NCBI GenBank assembly: GCA_902826835.1
Contig: CADEGH010000002.1
Location: 62,001 to 126,000, forward strand
Reading direction: 5' to 3'
DNA from: an uncultured bacterium
GTDB taxonomy: Bacteria; Planctomycetota; GCA-002687715
Length of the DNA stretch: 64,000 bases
Shown: positions 8,244 through 17,095 of the stretch, in pieces
Numbering within the stretch: the stretch's first letter is position 1
Layout of the letters: every line of letters starts with the position of its first letter
Notes under the pieces: model-generated
What the model saw: only the letters and a program-made list of their open reading frames with translations
Told to the model about the DNA's origin: nothing
Databases searched by the model: none
Made by a program: the position numbers and the translations under genes

Positions 8244-11210
8244 ATGCCCCTTGCTCAACGACCAACCAGAATCGCGCTCTGTTTCTTGTTAGCCGCGAGT
8301 GCCTCACTCGTGGCTCAACTCCCGTCGTCGGTCCCCAACACCCGCGAGGAAGCCGCTCGCCTCCTCGGCGTGGCGCCGACCGACCTCGCCTCCTTCGACG
8401 TGGCGACCCGGCACTTCCCATACCTGAATCTCAAGGTGACCATGGCCAAGGGTGACCACGTCGTCACCGGCGAAACGCTCTCGGTCATTCAGGACGCGTC
8501 CGGAGTCCAGTACAACTTCGCGCAGCTCCGTGCCGCTGAGGCGGCAGCGCGACTCTCGGCTCCGGACGGCAAGTTCCATCACAAATTGAAGAAGGCGGTC
8601 GAGGCCTCGCCCGACTCGGTGCTTCCCGCGATCGCGTGGCTGCACTTCGACGCCGTCGGCTACGACGCGTTTGCCAACGCGGTGCGCGAGTCCGTCGATG
8701 TCGCAAAGCTGACGATCGACGAAGCCCGCGCCCTAGAACAGCGCATCACCGACCACGTCATGGCGCAAAACGCGCTCGTCACGCGGCCGTTCGCAGGCAC
8801 CCTCAGCGCGCTCGGGCTGCGGATTCGCTACATCTCCACGACCGCCCCAGTGGTGTTCTTCGATGCCGACGTGGCGACGCTGCGAAGCCTCGCGGAACGC
8901 CCCGAAGTCGACACGCTCTATCTCGAGACCGCCGACAAGTCCGACACGAACGACGATGCGAACTCGACCCACCGTACGGATCGTGTCCACAACTACGGCA
9001 TCCGCGGCCGCGGCTCGCGCGTAGCTCTCCTCGAGGACAACGGCATCGACCCCGCGTGCCCCCACCTCGTGATCTCCGGCTGGTTCAACCCGGGCACCCC
9101 CGACCCCGACGACCACATCCATGGAACCACCGGATGCGTCGCCTCGCGCCTCACTTCCCGCCTGGGTGCGGCGCCGGATGCGGAGATCTTCAGCGCCAAC
9201 GCCACGACCTACAGCGATGCCAACGTGACGGCGGCCGGAGATTGGGTCGTCACCCAGAACATCGACATCACGAACCTCTCGTGGGGCCCCAACTCTCCCA
9301 CCGGAGTGCCTGACTACTCGGATCGCTACTTCGACTACCAGTCGCGCGCCTTCCAAGACAGCTACGTCGCCTCGGCCGGCAACGCCGGGCTCGCCAACTT
9401 CGTCGGCAACACCGGATGGAATGTCATCGCGGTCGGCAGCCACACCGACGGCGGCAACAGCAATTGGGACGATGACGTCATGAGCACCTTCAGCTCGGCC
9501 GCCAACCCCAACACCGGCTGCGAGAAACCGAACATCGCCGCCAACGGGCAAGACGTCGACACCCTGGGTCAGGGACCCGACTGGCTCACCGACGACTACG
9601 ACGGGACCAGCTTCAGCTCGCCGCATGCCGCCGGCAACCTCGCCAATGCGGTGAGCCAAAACGCCTTCTTGGCGGTCTACCCCGATGCCGCCATGGCCGC
9701 GATCATGGCCAGCGCCTGGCACAACATCGAAGGCGCGAGCCGCCTTTCCGGACAGGACGGGGCGGGTGGCCTGCACGGGCTCGCTCTCGTTCGCCTGGCG
9801 ATCGACGGACGCGCGACCGGCACCAGCCTCACGCCAGCCTCCTTCACCACGACCGGGTACTACACCTACAGCATCTTCCTCAAGAGCGGCGATCGTACGC
9901 GCGTCTGCGCCGCATGGCAGTCCCTGGCCAACGCAACTTACACTACGGATACGCTGCAAGCCGATCTCGACATCACCATACTCGCCGGTCAGAACGTGAC
10001 CTCCGGCACCTCTTATGGGTCGTCCGCTTCCTTCAACAACAACTTCGAAATCGTTGAATTCACGCCTCCGACCACCGGCTGGTACACGGTTCGTGTCAAT
10101 GACTACTCGTTCACGGGCACGTCCGAAACCTTGGGCATCGCCTGGAGCCAGAAGTACGAGGACACCTCGCACTTCCGACTCCGTCCCTGGAACTCGGAGA
10201 CCAATCCGATCGGCGGCCCCACGATGGGCAACGCGAGCTACTACCTCGATCCCGTCGCGCCCTCGAGCCCGTCCGCGCCGTACGTGGTGCTCCCGAGTGG
10301 AACCATCACCGTCGGATTTAATTTCTCGGACCAGACCTTCAGCCCCCTCGATTTCGACATCTGGACCCAGCTCTTTTTCGACACCCTGCCTAGCCCGATC
10401 TTCTGGCCGGGCAGCATCGGAACCCTCGGAGCCTCGGGATCCGGTTTTTCCAATCGATTCACGGTGCCCGATGCTCCATTCCTGATCGGCCTCAATCTCT
10501 ACCATGTCGGCTTCACGGGTGGACCCACCTACCCGGATGCCCTGAAGGAGATCTCCGAGGTCAACACGTTGAAGTTCTGGCCGGCCCCGATCGGCAAGAC
10601 CCTCTCGGATGACGGCTCGTTCACGCAGGCGTTGCCGTTTGGATTCCAGTTTTTCGGCACCAACTACACGCAGTGCCATGTGAACGCCAACGGCAACATC
10701 ACCTTCAATACCTCCGACGGCACGTTCGGTGAGTCCCAAGCCGGCTTCTTGGCCAATCAGCCTCGCATTGCGGCCATGTGGGACGACCTGAATCCGGGGG
10801 TGAACGGATCTTCGGGGGCTCCGATCCTCCGCGTCCGCGAAGTCTTCCAGGGCAATCAGGAAGTGGTGATCGAGTTCATCAACGTCACCCAGTTCGCGCT
10901 CGTCGACGACTCCACGTTCCGGGTAACTCTGTCCGACGACAATTCCATCACGATCGAGTACCTGGACTGCTCGGTCCAGGACTGCATCGTCGGAATCTCG
11001 CCAGGCGGCGGGGTTTCCGCGGCGGCACCGGTCGATCTCTCCTCATTCGGCCGCGGAACCTCCGGCACGAACCAGGCGCTGTACGAGGTGTTCGGCGCCA
11101 CCCCCGGGCTGGACCTCGACTCCCCCAACATCTACTGGAACAAGATCCGATTCGTTCCCACGAGCGGAACAGCCACCAACTACCGCCTCGAACTCGACAT
11201 TGATCGCTGA
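8244..11210 (+). CDS. Secreted subtilisin-like serine protease (peptidase S8), multidomain
   Basis: 988 residues with a signal peptide (ALCFLLAASASLVAQ). The N-terminal ~240 residues probably form a propeptide. The subtilase domain has catalytic Asp265 (ALLEDNGID), His293 (HIHGTTGC), the oxyanion Asn380 (ASAGN) and Ser456 (GTSFSSPH), with the usual NLSWG substrate-wall motif near 344-348. Downstream is a beta-rich segment (TTGWYTVRVND) and, near the C-terminus, a nidogen-like module (FGFQFFGTNY, HVNANGNITFN, AAMWDDLNPG). All three catalytic residues are present, so it is probably active extracellularly or at the cell surface. Monocistronic, with a strong intrinsic-terminator hairpin just downstream. 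No clear Shine-Dalgarno precedes the ATG. Confidence 0.93.
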   Translation: MPLAQRPTRIALCFLLAASASLVAQLPSSVPNTREEAARLLGVAPTDLASFDVATRHFPYLNLKVTMAKGDHVVTGETLSVIQDASGVQYNFAQLRAAEAAARLSAPDGKFHHKLKKAVEASPDSVLPAIAWLHFDAVGYDAFANAVRESVDVAKLTIDEARALEQRITDHVMAQNALVTRPFAGTLSALGLRIRYISTTAPVVFFDADVATLRSLAERPEVDTLYLETADKSDTNDDANSTHRTDRVHNYGIRGRGSRVALLEDNGIDPACPHLVISGWFNPGTPDPDDHIHGTTGCVASRLTSRLGAAPDAEIFSANATTYSDANVTAAGDWVVTQNIDITNLSWGPNSPTGVPDYSDRYFDYQSRAFQDSYVASAGNAGLANFVGNTGWNVIAVGSHTDGGNSNWDDDVMSTFSSAANPNTGCEKPNIAANGQDVDTLGQGPDWLTDDYDGTSFSSPHAAGNLANAVSQNAFLAVYPDAAMAAIMASAWHNIEGASRLSGQDGAGGLHGLALVRLAIDGRATGTSLTPASFTTTGYYTYSIFLKSGDRTRVCAAWQSLANATYTTDTLQADLDITILAGQNVTSGTSYGSSASFNNNFEIVEFTPPTTGWYTVRVNDYSFTGTSETLGIAWSQKYEDTSHFRLRPWNSETNPIGGPTMGNASYYLDPVAPSSPSAPYVVLPSGTITVGFNFSDQTFSPLDFDIWTQLFFDTLPSPIFWPGSIGTLGASGSGFSNRFTVPDAPFLIGLNLYHVGFTGGPTYPDALKEISEVNTLKFWPAPIGKTLSDDGSFTQALPFGFQFFGTNYTQCHVNANGNITFNTSDGTFGESQAGFLANQPRIAAMWDDLNPGVNGSSGAPILRVREVFQGNQEVVIEFINVTQFALVDDSTFRVTLSDDNSITIEYLDCSVQDCIVGISPGGGVSAAAPVDLSSFGRGTSGTNQALYEVFGATPGLDLDSPNIYWNKIRFVPTSGTATNYRLELDIDR

Positions 11211-11241
11211 GCCACGGGCCCATCTCTGCCCCGGCTGAATC

Positions 11242-11274
11242 GGCCCCGGCCAGCGCACGCTGGCCGGGGCCTTG
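11242..11274 (+). terminator. Rho-independent-type terminator after the subtilase gene
   Basis: Perfect 13-bp stem: GGCCCCGGCCAGC (11242-11254) with GCTGGCCGGGGCC (11259-11271), GCAC loop, followed by a weak TTG tail. It lies 32 bp after the subtilase stop. Confidence 0.75.
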
Positions 11275-11305
11275 TCATTGGCAAGACGATGATCATCTTG
11301 ATGAC

Positions 11306-14164
11306 GTGAATGACGACCGCTCCGACAACCGGCTCGAGTCCGCGCCTCCTCCGCTCGATCCGCTCAACGCCTTCTTGATTCGGTATTGGCACGACCACGA
11401 CCAAGGTGGCATCGCTTCGCTCGACGACTACTTGCGGCTCTTTCCCGGTGACGAGGCCGCGATTCGCCGCGAGTACGAAACCTTGCGCGCGGGATTCCCC
11501 GCCGAGGCCGGTCAGGGCCCGACTCCGTACGGGCTCGACGAGCAAATCGGCCCGTACCAACTCCTCCGGGAGATTGGTCGGGGTGGACAAGGTGTGGTTT
11601 ATTTGGCGGTCGACCAGCGGCTCCAACGGCAGGTGGCCGTCAAAGTGCTCACCGGCTTCGCGAGTGTGCACCCCGACATTCTCGAGCGCTTTCTGCGGGA
11701 AGCTCGCATTGCGTCCCGGCTCGACCACCCGGGGATTTGCGGCGTACTCGAGGCCGGGGTCGAGAGTGGTATCCCCTTCATTGCCATGCGTTATCTCGAG
11801 GGTGAAACCCTCGCCCGGAGAATTCAAAGCGAACGCGAGGGTTCGGCCGCATCACCCCTCAGCACCATGCTCACCCTGACCGGTCCGGGGCGGACGCACC
11901 ACGAACGACTCCCCGACAATCCCACCACCCTGCCTACCCGAGTGGCCCTGCCGTCGTCCACGCGCGAGGACTTGAACCGCCGCATTCAAATCATCGAAAA
12001 CGCGGCCCGAGCGCTGCATGTCGCCCACGAGTCCGGCATTATTCACCGCGACATCAAACCCGGCAACATCATGCTCACCGCGCTGGGAAACCCGGTGATC
12101 TTGGACTTCGGACTCGCCCGCATCGATGACCCGGAGTTCGAGTCCCTCACGCGGACGGGAGACTTCTTCGGAACCCCGGCCTACATGTCGCCCGAGCAGC
12201 TCGCCGCCACAAATCTGCAATTGGATCGACGCACCGACGTGTTTTCGCTCGGGGCCTGCCTCTTCGAGACGCTCACTCTCACGCGGCCCTTCGAGGGTCC
12301 GACCCGGGAGGCGCTCTACGAGGCGATCCGGACCCAGGATCCCCCGTCGCTCCACCGCATTCTCCGGTCGGCGCCTCGCGACCTAACGACCGTAGTCGCA
12401 ACCGCCCTCGAGAAGGACCGCAATCGGCGCTACCAGACCGCGCTCGACTTGGCCCTGGATCTCCAGCGGGTCCGCGAGAATCGTCCGATCGCGGCCCGCC
12501 CGGCTGGTACGTGGACGAGGCTCGCGCGCTGGGCTAAGCGGAGTCCCGCCCTCGCGACCGCAATGACCTCCACCTTTCTGGCGCTCACCGCCGGGCTGGT
12601 ACTCGCACTGAAGTCCGCCCACACCGAAACCCGGCTGCGCAGCGAAGCCGAGCTCCAGTCCCGGCGAGCCGATGGCAATTTGGCCGAATACGAGAGGTTC
12701 GCGGATCTGCAACGCCTCGACGAAGTCGTCCTGGAAGCACGCCGCCTCTGGCCGGCGGTTCCCGCGCTCATTCCGGCTTTCGACCGATGGCTGGGCCGAG
12801 TGCAAGATCTCGAGTCCCGCCTGGCCGACCACATGGCCGCCCTCCAAGAATTGCGCCGCCGGGGGGTCGAGCAGATCACGAATCCTGAACTCCCGGATGA
12901 GCTTCGCCCTGGGAAAGCCGCCATCGAAGCCTTGCGGAGGAAGTTGGCCGCCAGCGACGCCTCGGATTCCTCATCACCCCTCGCCGATGAGCTCGTGGAT
13001 CGCGAACAGGAGCTGGCTTACGCCGTCGACTCTTCCGGGAAGGTCCCCGAGGTCCGCTCTTATTCGTTCCCCGACTCCCCCGACCTCCAGTGGCGTCACG
13101 ATCGACTCACCGCGCTGGTCACGGGAATCCGGAAGCTCTTGGAAGACGACTCTTTGGGGATTACGGTTTCCGGCATCAAGAAACGCCGTGCCGACGCCCT
13201 CGTCATCGAGCAGCAATCCCTGATCACGCCGGCCGCGGAGTGGCGGGACATCATATCCCGAATCGAATCACAGCCTCACTACCACGGCGTCAAGGTGCGA
13301 CCACTCATCGGTTTGGTTCCTCTGGGCATGAATCGCCAGGGGTTTGCCGAGTTTTGGCTCCCCCAGTCCGGGCGAAAACCGGAGACGTCAGGCGTGACCG
13401 GGGACTGCGCCATAACCCTGGTGCTCCTGCCCGGGGGGGTGTTCACCATGGGGTCCCCGGAGGATGAGGAGGACCGGGAGAGCGTGGAGGAACTCCACCT
13501 GCGAAACCTGGCTCCCTATTTCCTTGGCAAATTCGAGGTCACTCAGGGGCAGTGGTCACGCCTGATGGGGTCCAATCCATCGGAAATCATCAACAAAAAA
13601 GCCCTGCCTCCCTCCGATCAGGACCTGAAGCGCATCCTCAGTCACCCGGTGGATCACATCAACTGGTACGACGCAGAGGGCTTTGCACGCCGGTTCGGGC
13701 TCTCGCTGCCTACCGAAGCGCAGTGGGAGTACGCGTGCCGCGCGGGGTCGAAAACCGCGTATCCCTGGGGAGATGAAATCGGCCGCACTCCCCAGTTCAA
13801 CACCTACGACCTGACGGCTTCCCAGACGATCCAAGTCCACAATGTCTTCGAGCCGGCGCCATTCGACGACGGGTATGGATGGCATGCACCGGTCGATGCC
13901 TTTCCCCCCAATGCATTCGGTATCTGTGAAATGCCCGGGAACGTTTCCGAGTGGTGCCTGGATCGACCGGGCAGCTATCCGCTGGCGCGGCGCTATGCCG
14001 ATTCAGGTTTGAGGTTGGGCCCGCCCTCGGATGAGCGTGTCCATCGAGGTGGCACGTTCATGAGCCCGTACGCAATGGCCCGCAGCGCCCGTCGGTTCAG
14101 GCTATTCGCCCCAACCAAGGCCCACTTCCTGGGAATGAGGGTCGCACTCACTGCACCGGAGTAG
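11306..14164 (+). CDS. Ser/Thr protein kinase fused to a SUMF1/FGE-like C-terminal domain
   Basis: 952 residues; the only plausible start in frame is GTG at 11306. Kinase domain: GRGGQGVV (91-98), Lys113, HRDIKPGN (247-254), DFG (267-269), SPE near 295-297. TM helix at about 414-436 (ALATAMTSTFLALTAGLVLA). A coiled-coil-like linker follows, then from about 698 a formylglycine-generating-enzyme-type domain: GGVFTMGSPEDEED, VTQGQWSRLMGSNP, LPTEAQWEYACRAG, PWGDE, GNVSEWCLD, RVHRGGTF. True FGEs have an active-site Cys pair just after the RGGSF motif; here the stretch reads SPYAMARSARRF with no Cys. The domain is therefore probably a binding or sensing module on the far side of the membrane rather than a sulfatase activator. 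Nearest relatives in architecture are planctomycete kinase-SUMF1 fusions. Confidence 0.92.
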   Translation: MNDDRSDNRLESAPPPLDPLNAFLIRYWHDHDQGGIASLDDYLRLFPGDEAAIRREYETLRAGFPAEAGQGPTPYGLDEQIGPYQLLREIGRGGQGVVYLAVDQRLQRQVAVKVLTGFASVHPDILERFLREARIASRLDHPGICGVLEAGVESGIPFIAMRYLEGETLARRIQSEREGSAASPLSTMLTLTGPGRTHHERLPDNPTTLPTRVALPSSTREDLNRRIQIIENAARALHVAHESGIIHRDIKPGNIMLTALGNPVILDFGLARIDDPEFESLTRTGDFFGTPAYMSPEQLAATNLQLDRRTDVFSLGACLFETLTLTRPFEGPTREALYEAIRTQDPPSLHRILRSAPRDLTTVVATALEKDRNRRYQTALDLALDLQRVRENRPIAARPAGTWTRLARWAKRSPALATAMTSTFLALTAGLVLALKSAHTETRLRSEAELQSRRADGNLAEYERFADLQRLDEVVLEARRLWPAVPALIPAFDRWLGRVQDLESRLADHMAALQELRRRGVEQITNPELPDELRPGKAAIEALRRKLAASDASDSSSPLADELVDREQELAYAVDSSGKVPEVRSYSFPDSPDLQWRHDRLTALVTGIRKLLEDDSLGITVSGIKKRRADALVIEQQSLITPAAEWRDIISRIESQPHYHGVKVRPLIGLVPLGMNRQGFAEFWLPQSGRKPETSGVTGDCAITLVLLPGGVFTMGSPEDEEDRESVEELHLRNLAPYFLGKFEVTQGQWSRLMGSNPSEIINKKALPPSDQDLKRILSHPVDHINWYDAEGFARRFGLSLPTEAQWEYACRAGSKTAYPWGDEIGRTPQFNTYDLTASQTIQVHNVFEPAPFDDGYGWHAPVDAFPPNAFGICEMPGNVSEWCLDRPGSYPLARRYADSGLRLGPPSDERVHRGGTFMSPYAMARSARRFRLFAPTKAHFLGMRVALTAPE

Positions 14165-14208
14165 ATTGCGAACGACCCGTCGGGACGACCCCTACGGCAG
14201 CCTCGGGA

Positions 14209-14658
14209 TCAACCCGCGGCGCCTTCTTCCTCGCCCATGCCGAGGACGAGATTGACAGAAGTTCCCGTCGAGACCTTCTCGCCCGCCTTGGGCGTCTGAC
14301 TCTTCACGGAGTTTCCCGAGCCCGAGAACTCCGGAACGAGGCCGATTGACTCGAGGTCCGCCGAAGCGATATCTCTGGCCTTGCCGACCTCGTTCGGGAC
14401 CGCCACTTCGTCTTCGCGGGTTCCCTGGGCTCGGCGGCCCCGAGGCTTCGACTTGGCGACCGGCCGCTTCACCTTCTTGGTCGGCGCGACCTTGGCCTTC
14501 CCGGCCGCCTTCTTGCGCAGAGGCTTCTTCGCCACCTTGGCCCGGGCCTTCTTCTTGGCGGCTGGTTTGGCTTTGGCCTTCACGGCTGGCTTGGCCTTGG
14601 CCCTCACGGTGGCTTTGGCCTTCTTCTTGGCTGCACGCTTGGTTCGAGTTTTCGCCAT
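14209..14658 (-). CDS. Small basic protein: histone-H1-like Lys/Ala tail plus PASTA domain
   Basis: 149 residues from ATG 14658, preceded by AAGGA at a good distance; upstream codons in the same frame do not look coding. Residues 1-75 are an array of KAK/AKKK/AKPA repeats (MAKTRTKRAAKKKAKATV) like histone H1 or bacterial HU-type tails, which bind DNA or other polyanions. Residues ~85-142 form one PASTA module (VPNEVGKARDIASADLESIG, then QTPKAGEKV and VNLVLG). PASTA domains usually bind muropeptides on the outside of PASTA kinases; here there is no signal peptide or TM helix, so the protein appears cytoplasmic. The combination is unusual. The DNA repeats (14550-14640) could vary in copy number. 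Confidence 0.8.
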   Translation of the reverse strand: MAKTRTKRAAKKKAKATVRAKAKPAVKAKAKPAAKKKARAKVAKKPLRKKAAGKAKVAPTKKVKRPVAKSKPRGRRAQGTREDEVAVPNEVGKARDIASADLESIGLVPEFSGSGNSVKSQTPKAGEKVSTGTSVNLVLGMGEEEGAAG

Positions 14659-14822
14659 TTTTTTGATCCTTGGACTTTCGCCTTCCCGGTCAGAGACGGC
14701 CACGAGCGTTCCCGCGCCAACCAGGAGTTGCGCGCATCGTCCGACCAACCCTGGTCTTGGTCAAGAGAGAATTCGCAAAGCGCGCCCAATCGAATCGACA
14801 CACTTCACTGGGGGGTCCCAAA

Positions 14823-15092
14823 TCACTCGCCGACGAGTTCATAGAGCCCGGGACCGGCCGAACGCAGTTTGCCCTGACGAACGAGTTCATCCCACACCGA
14901 CCGGGGAAACTGATTGGGGGGCGAAATCCCCACGATTCCCGACGACTTGCCACCCGTGAGCTGCCGGGCGCCCAATCCGGATTCGTCGTCCAGCCGAGTC
15001 GCCTTGAGCCGTTTCCGGAACGCCTTGAGCGCACTCTTTTGGACGGCGGGGTCGGTCGGATCGGGACTCGAGGGAGGCATGGAATCTTGCAT
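14823..15092 (-). CDS. Small conserved hypothetical protein
   Basis: 89 residues. A mixed-charge, likely cytoplasmic protein: SALKAFRKRLKATRLDDESG, then GGKSSGIVGISPPNQFP, VWDELVRQGKL and YELVGE. The last part resembles a winged-helix-like end. I remember similar small proteins of unknown function in Planctomycetota, but name no family. It begins 9 bp after the RDD gene stop on the same strand, so it is probably the last gene of the long MoxR/DUF58 operon. Confidence 0.7.
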   Translation of the reverse strand: MQDSMPPSSPDPTDPAVQKSALKAFRKRLKATRLDDESGLGARQLTGGKSSGIVGISPPNQFPRSVWDELVRQGKLRSAGPGLYELVGE

Positions 15093-15101
15093 GGTCGAGG
15101 C

Positions 15102-16058
15102 TCAGGGGTGGAGTTTATCGGGGGGGCCCGGCGGTAGCGGCGGGTTTTCCCCTGTGTTCTTCGCACGCTTACGCTCCCGCCGATGGCCCAGCAAGAGCTG
15201 ATCCTCCAGCCGACCGCGCTGCGCCGCATAAAAGTCGAACAGAAACTCACGAGGCGAGCCTCGTGCCGCCGCCGTCTCGGAGTATCCCAGACGCTTTTGG
15301 ACCTTCGCCGCGATGACCCGCGCCCCCTCATCCTCGGTGTTCGCCGGAATCGTCCGGAGAAACTCCTCCAGGGCTTCGAGCTCGAAGATGCCGTAGACGT
15401 CCAACTGGTCGCGGGTGAACGCGAACTTCGGAGTCGCGCGGGCGTCGCCTCGAGCCACCCCCCGCAGACTCAAATCGGGAAGCAAGCGAACCTTCGGCTC
15501 ACGGATCACTCGCGTCCCGGCGATGAGATCCCCTACGCGAGTGCCCTCGCGACTGAATAGGGGCAAGAACGCGACGATCAAGAGCCAAATCCCGAGACCG
15601 ATTTGCCAATACCCGGGGACTCCCGGCCACATCGAGTCCGGAGCGAGCACCGCGGCCGCGGGCCAAGCCACCTCCAGGTCCCGGGTGAGGTTGCGCAGCA
15701 CGAGCGCTTCGATCGAAAGTTGACCGCCCTTGGCATCGACGACGCGCAGCCCGTTCGCTCGTTTGCCGAGACTTCGGCCCTGCCCCTTCAACTCGAGCAA
15801 GGCAAATCCAAACTGGTAGATCACGAAGACCAGGACCGCCGCCACCGGGCCCACCGCGGGCAGCTCCGAAGCCTCACCACCCGCGAACAAGGACAAAAGG
15901 GTGGCTACGAGAAACAGGGCGAGCAAGACTCCGAGCAACACGACGAGATCGACGAGAAAGGCGAGGAATCGAGCCGACAGGGAGGCCAACTCGAGCTCGA
16001 TGCGCAGCCCAGTCGGCAGGTCCAGGCTCATGAAGCGGCGAATCCGTGCCCCGCTCAT
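15102..16058 (-). CDS. RDD family membrane protein
   Basis: 318 residues from ATG 16058, which overlaps the TGA of the SpoIIM-like gene as ATGA. The RDD domain is seen as Arg/Asp in the first helix (ARFLAFLVDLVVLLGVLL), a second helix (AAVLVFVIYQFGFALLEL), the LGKRANGLRVVD loop, a third helix (QIGLGIWLLIVAFLPLF) and the closing VGDLIAGT. A ~110-residue soluble C-terminal tail (FTRDQLDVYGIFELEALEEF) is predicted cytoplasmic and is longer than in simple RDD proteins. RDD proteins are commonly found with SpoIIM-like and MoxR/DUF58 genes, as here; their molecular role is not well defined (transport or membrane-complex scaffold). Confidence 0.88.
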   Translation of the reverse strand: MSGARIRRFMSLDLPTGLRIELELASLSARFLAFLVDLVVLLGVLLALFLVATLLSLFAGGEASELPAVGPVAAVLVFVIYQFGFALLELKGQGRSLGKRANGLRVVDAKGGQLSIEALVLRNLTRDLEVAWPAAAVLAPDSMWPGVPGYWQIGLGIWLLIVAFLPLFSREGTRVGDLIAGTRVIREPKVRLLPDLSLRGVARGDARATPKFAFTRDQLDVYGIFELEALEEFLRTIPANTEDEGARVIAAKVQKRLGYSETAAARGSPREFLFDFYAAQRGRLEDQLLLGHRRERKRAKNTGENPPLPPGPPDKLHP

Positions 16059-17095
16059 GTCGCCCCCCGCTCCGCTTTCGAGAACCCTCGGCCCGCCACT
16101 CGAAAATAGGCGACCCACAGCCCGAGCGTGATCAACGCCAAGCCGTAGCGAACCGCCACGGAATGGATGAGCTGCCGGAACAACCCTTCGATGACCCCGG
16201 CGAGGAAGAACAAGGCCAGGCAACACAGGACCATACGCCCGGCATCGCGACCGAGCCGAGCGAGTTCGGAAACCCGCGAGTACCGACCCGGAAACAGGAG
16301 GGCGCGCGCGAGCACCAATCCGGACCCGCCGCATAAAACGATCGCCAAGATTTCGGTAATGCCGTGAGGCAGGAGCCACGCCCACCATTCGAACCCCAGA
16401 CCTCGGCAATGAAACAGGGCGCTCATCGCCCCCAGCATCATGCCGTTGGTGAACAACAGTAGGAGACCTGGGACGCCGCCGAGTATTCCGATGACGAAGG
16501 CGAGAATGCCCACGCCCGAGTTGTGGACAAACAGATACGTCGAAAAGCTGCTCAGCGCGGAATTGCCGGAGTCCGCCCCGTCGTAGAGAGTTCCCCGCAG
16601 CCAATCCACACTCGCCTCGAAGTTTCGCCCGTTGGCCATGCCCTCCGCGACAAAACTCCCGTACAGAGTGGGGTCGTTCGTGACCGCGATCATGGAAACG
16701 GCGACCCCCGCGAGGAATGCTCCCAGCGCGATCCCGTGCACCCGGACATGGGCCCGGATCAGGGCGGGAAATCGCGCCCCGAAGTGCTCGCCCAGGGTGG
16801 TCAGAAGCCTTCGCCTCGGACTGTACACGACCAAGTGGGCCCGCGCGACCAACGACTCGAGGTAGTCCTGCAGCCCACGATCGAGCACCATGGCCCGCGC
16901 CACGCTCAAAGAAGCCACGGTGGCGCGGTAGAGCGCCGGTAGGCGAAAGAGGTCTCGTTCCTTCAGTTTCCAAGGCCCCGCTCGGCTTGCCCGGTCGATC
17001 AGGTTTTCCAGCTCGCGCCAGCTTTTTTCGCGCTCCCGACGGAACTGGGCGCTCCGCAAATCGCCAGAGCCGGTCGCCACCGCTTCCAGGTTCAT
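16055..17095 (-). CDS. SpoIIM-like (stage II sporulation protein M family) integral membrane protein
   Basis: 346 residues. A soluble N-terminal region (REREKSWRELENLIDRAS, ALYRATVASLSVAR) is followed by the SpoIIM domain with four to five TM helices: IALGAFLAGVAVSMIAV, GVGILAFVIGILGGVPGLLL, WLLPHGITEILAIVLCGGSG, MVLCCLALFFLAGVIEGLFR. The PHG-TEI-A motif before the helical hairpin is typical. In Bacillus, SpoIIM works with peptidoglycan hydrolases during engulfment; in this operon context, as in other non-sporulating bacteria, it is more likely part of a MoxR/DUF58 membrane complex. ATGA overlaps on both sides indicate tight coupling with DUF58 and RDD genes. Confidence 0.9.
   Translation of the reverse strand: MNLEAVATGSGDLRSAQFRREREKSWRELENLIDRASRAGPWKLKERDLFRLPALYRATVASLSVARAMVLDRGLQDYLESLVARAHLVVYSPRRRLLTTLGEHFGARFPALIRAHVRVHGIALGAFLAGVAVSMIAVTNDPTLYGSFVAEGMANGRNFEASVDWLRGTLYDGADSGNSALSSFSTYLFVHNSGVGILAFVIGILGGVPGLLLLFTNGMMLGAMSALFHCRGLGFEWWAWLLPHGITEILAIVLCGGSGLVLARALLFPGRYSRVSELARLGRDAGRMVLCCLALFFLAGVIEGLFRQLIHSVAVRYGLALITLGLWVAYFRVAGRGFSKAERGAT

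Noticed and set aside
8733..10739. Long open frame on the strand opposite the subtilase gene
   Set aside because: It is the antisense shadow of a clear S8 protease with all catalytic residues; its composition (Arg/Gly/Val-rich, no motif) is typical of high-GC mirror frames.
13390..14164. Active sulfatase-modifying enzyme
   Set aside because: The catalytic cysteines are missing and no sulfatase gene is nearby.
16055..17095. SpoIIM homology as a sign of sporulation
   Set aside because: No other sporulation gene is present and SpoIIM-like proteins are common in MoxR/DUF58 operons of non-sporulating bacteria.
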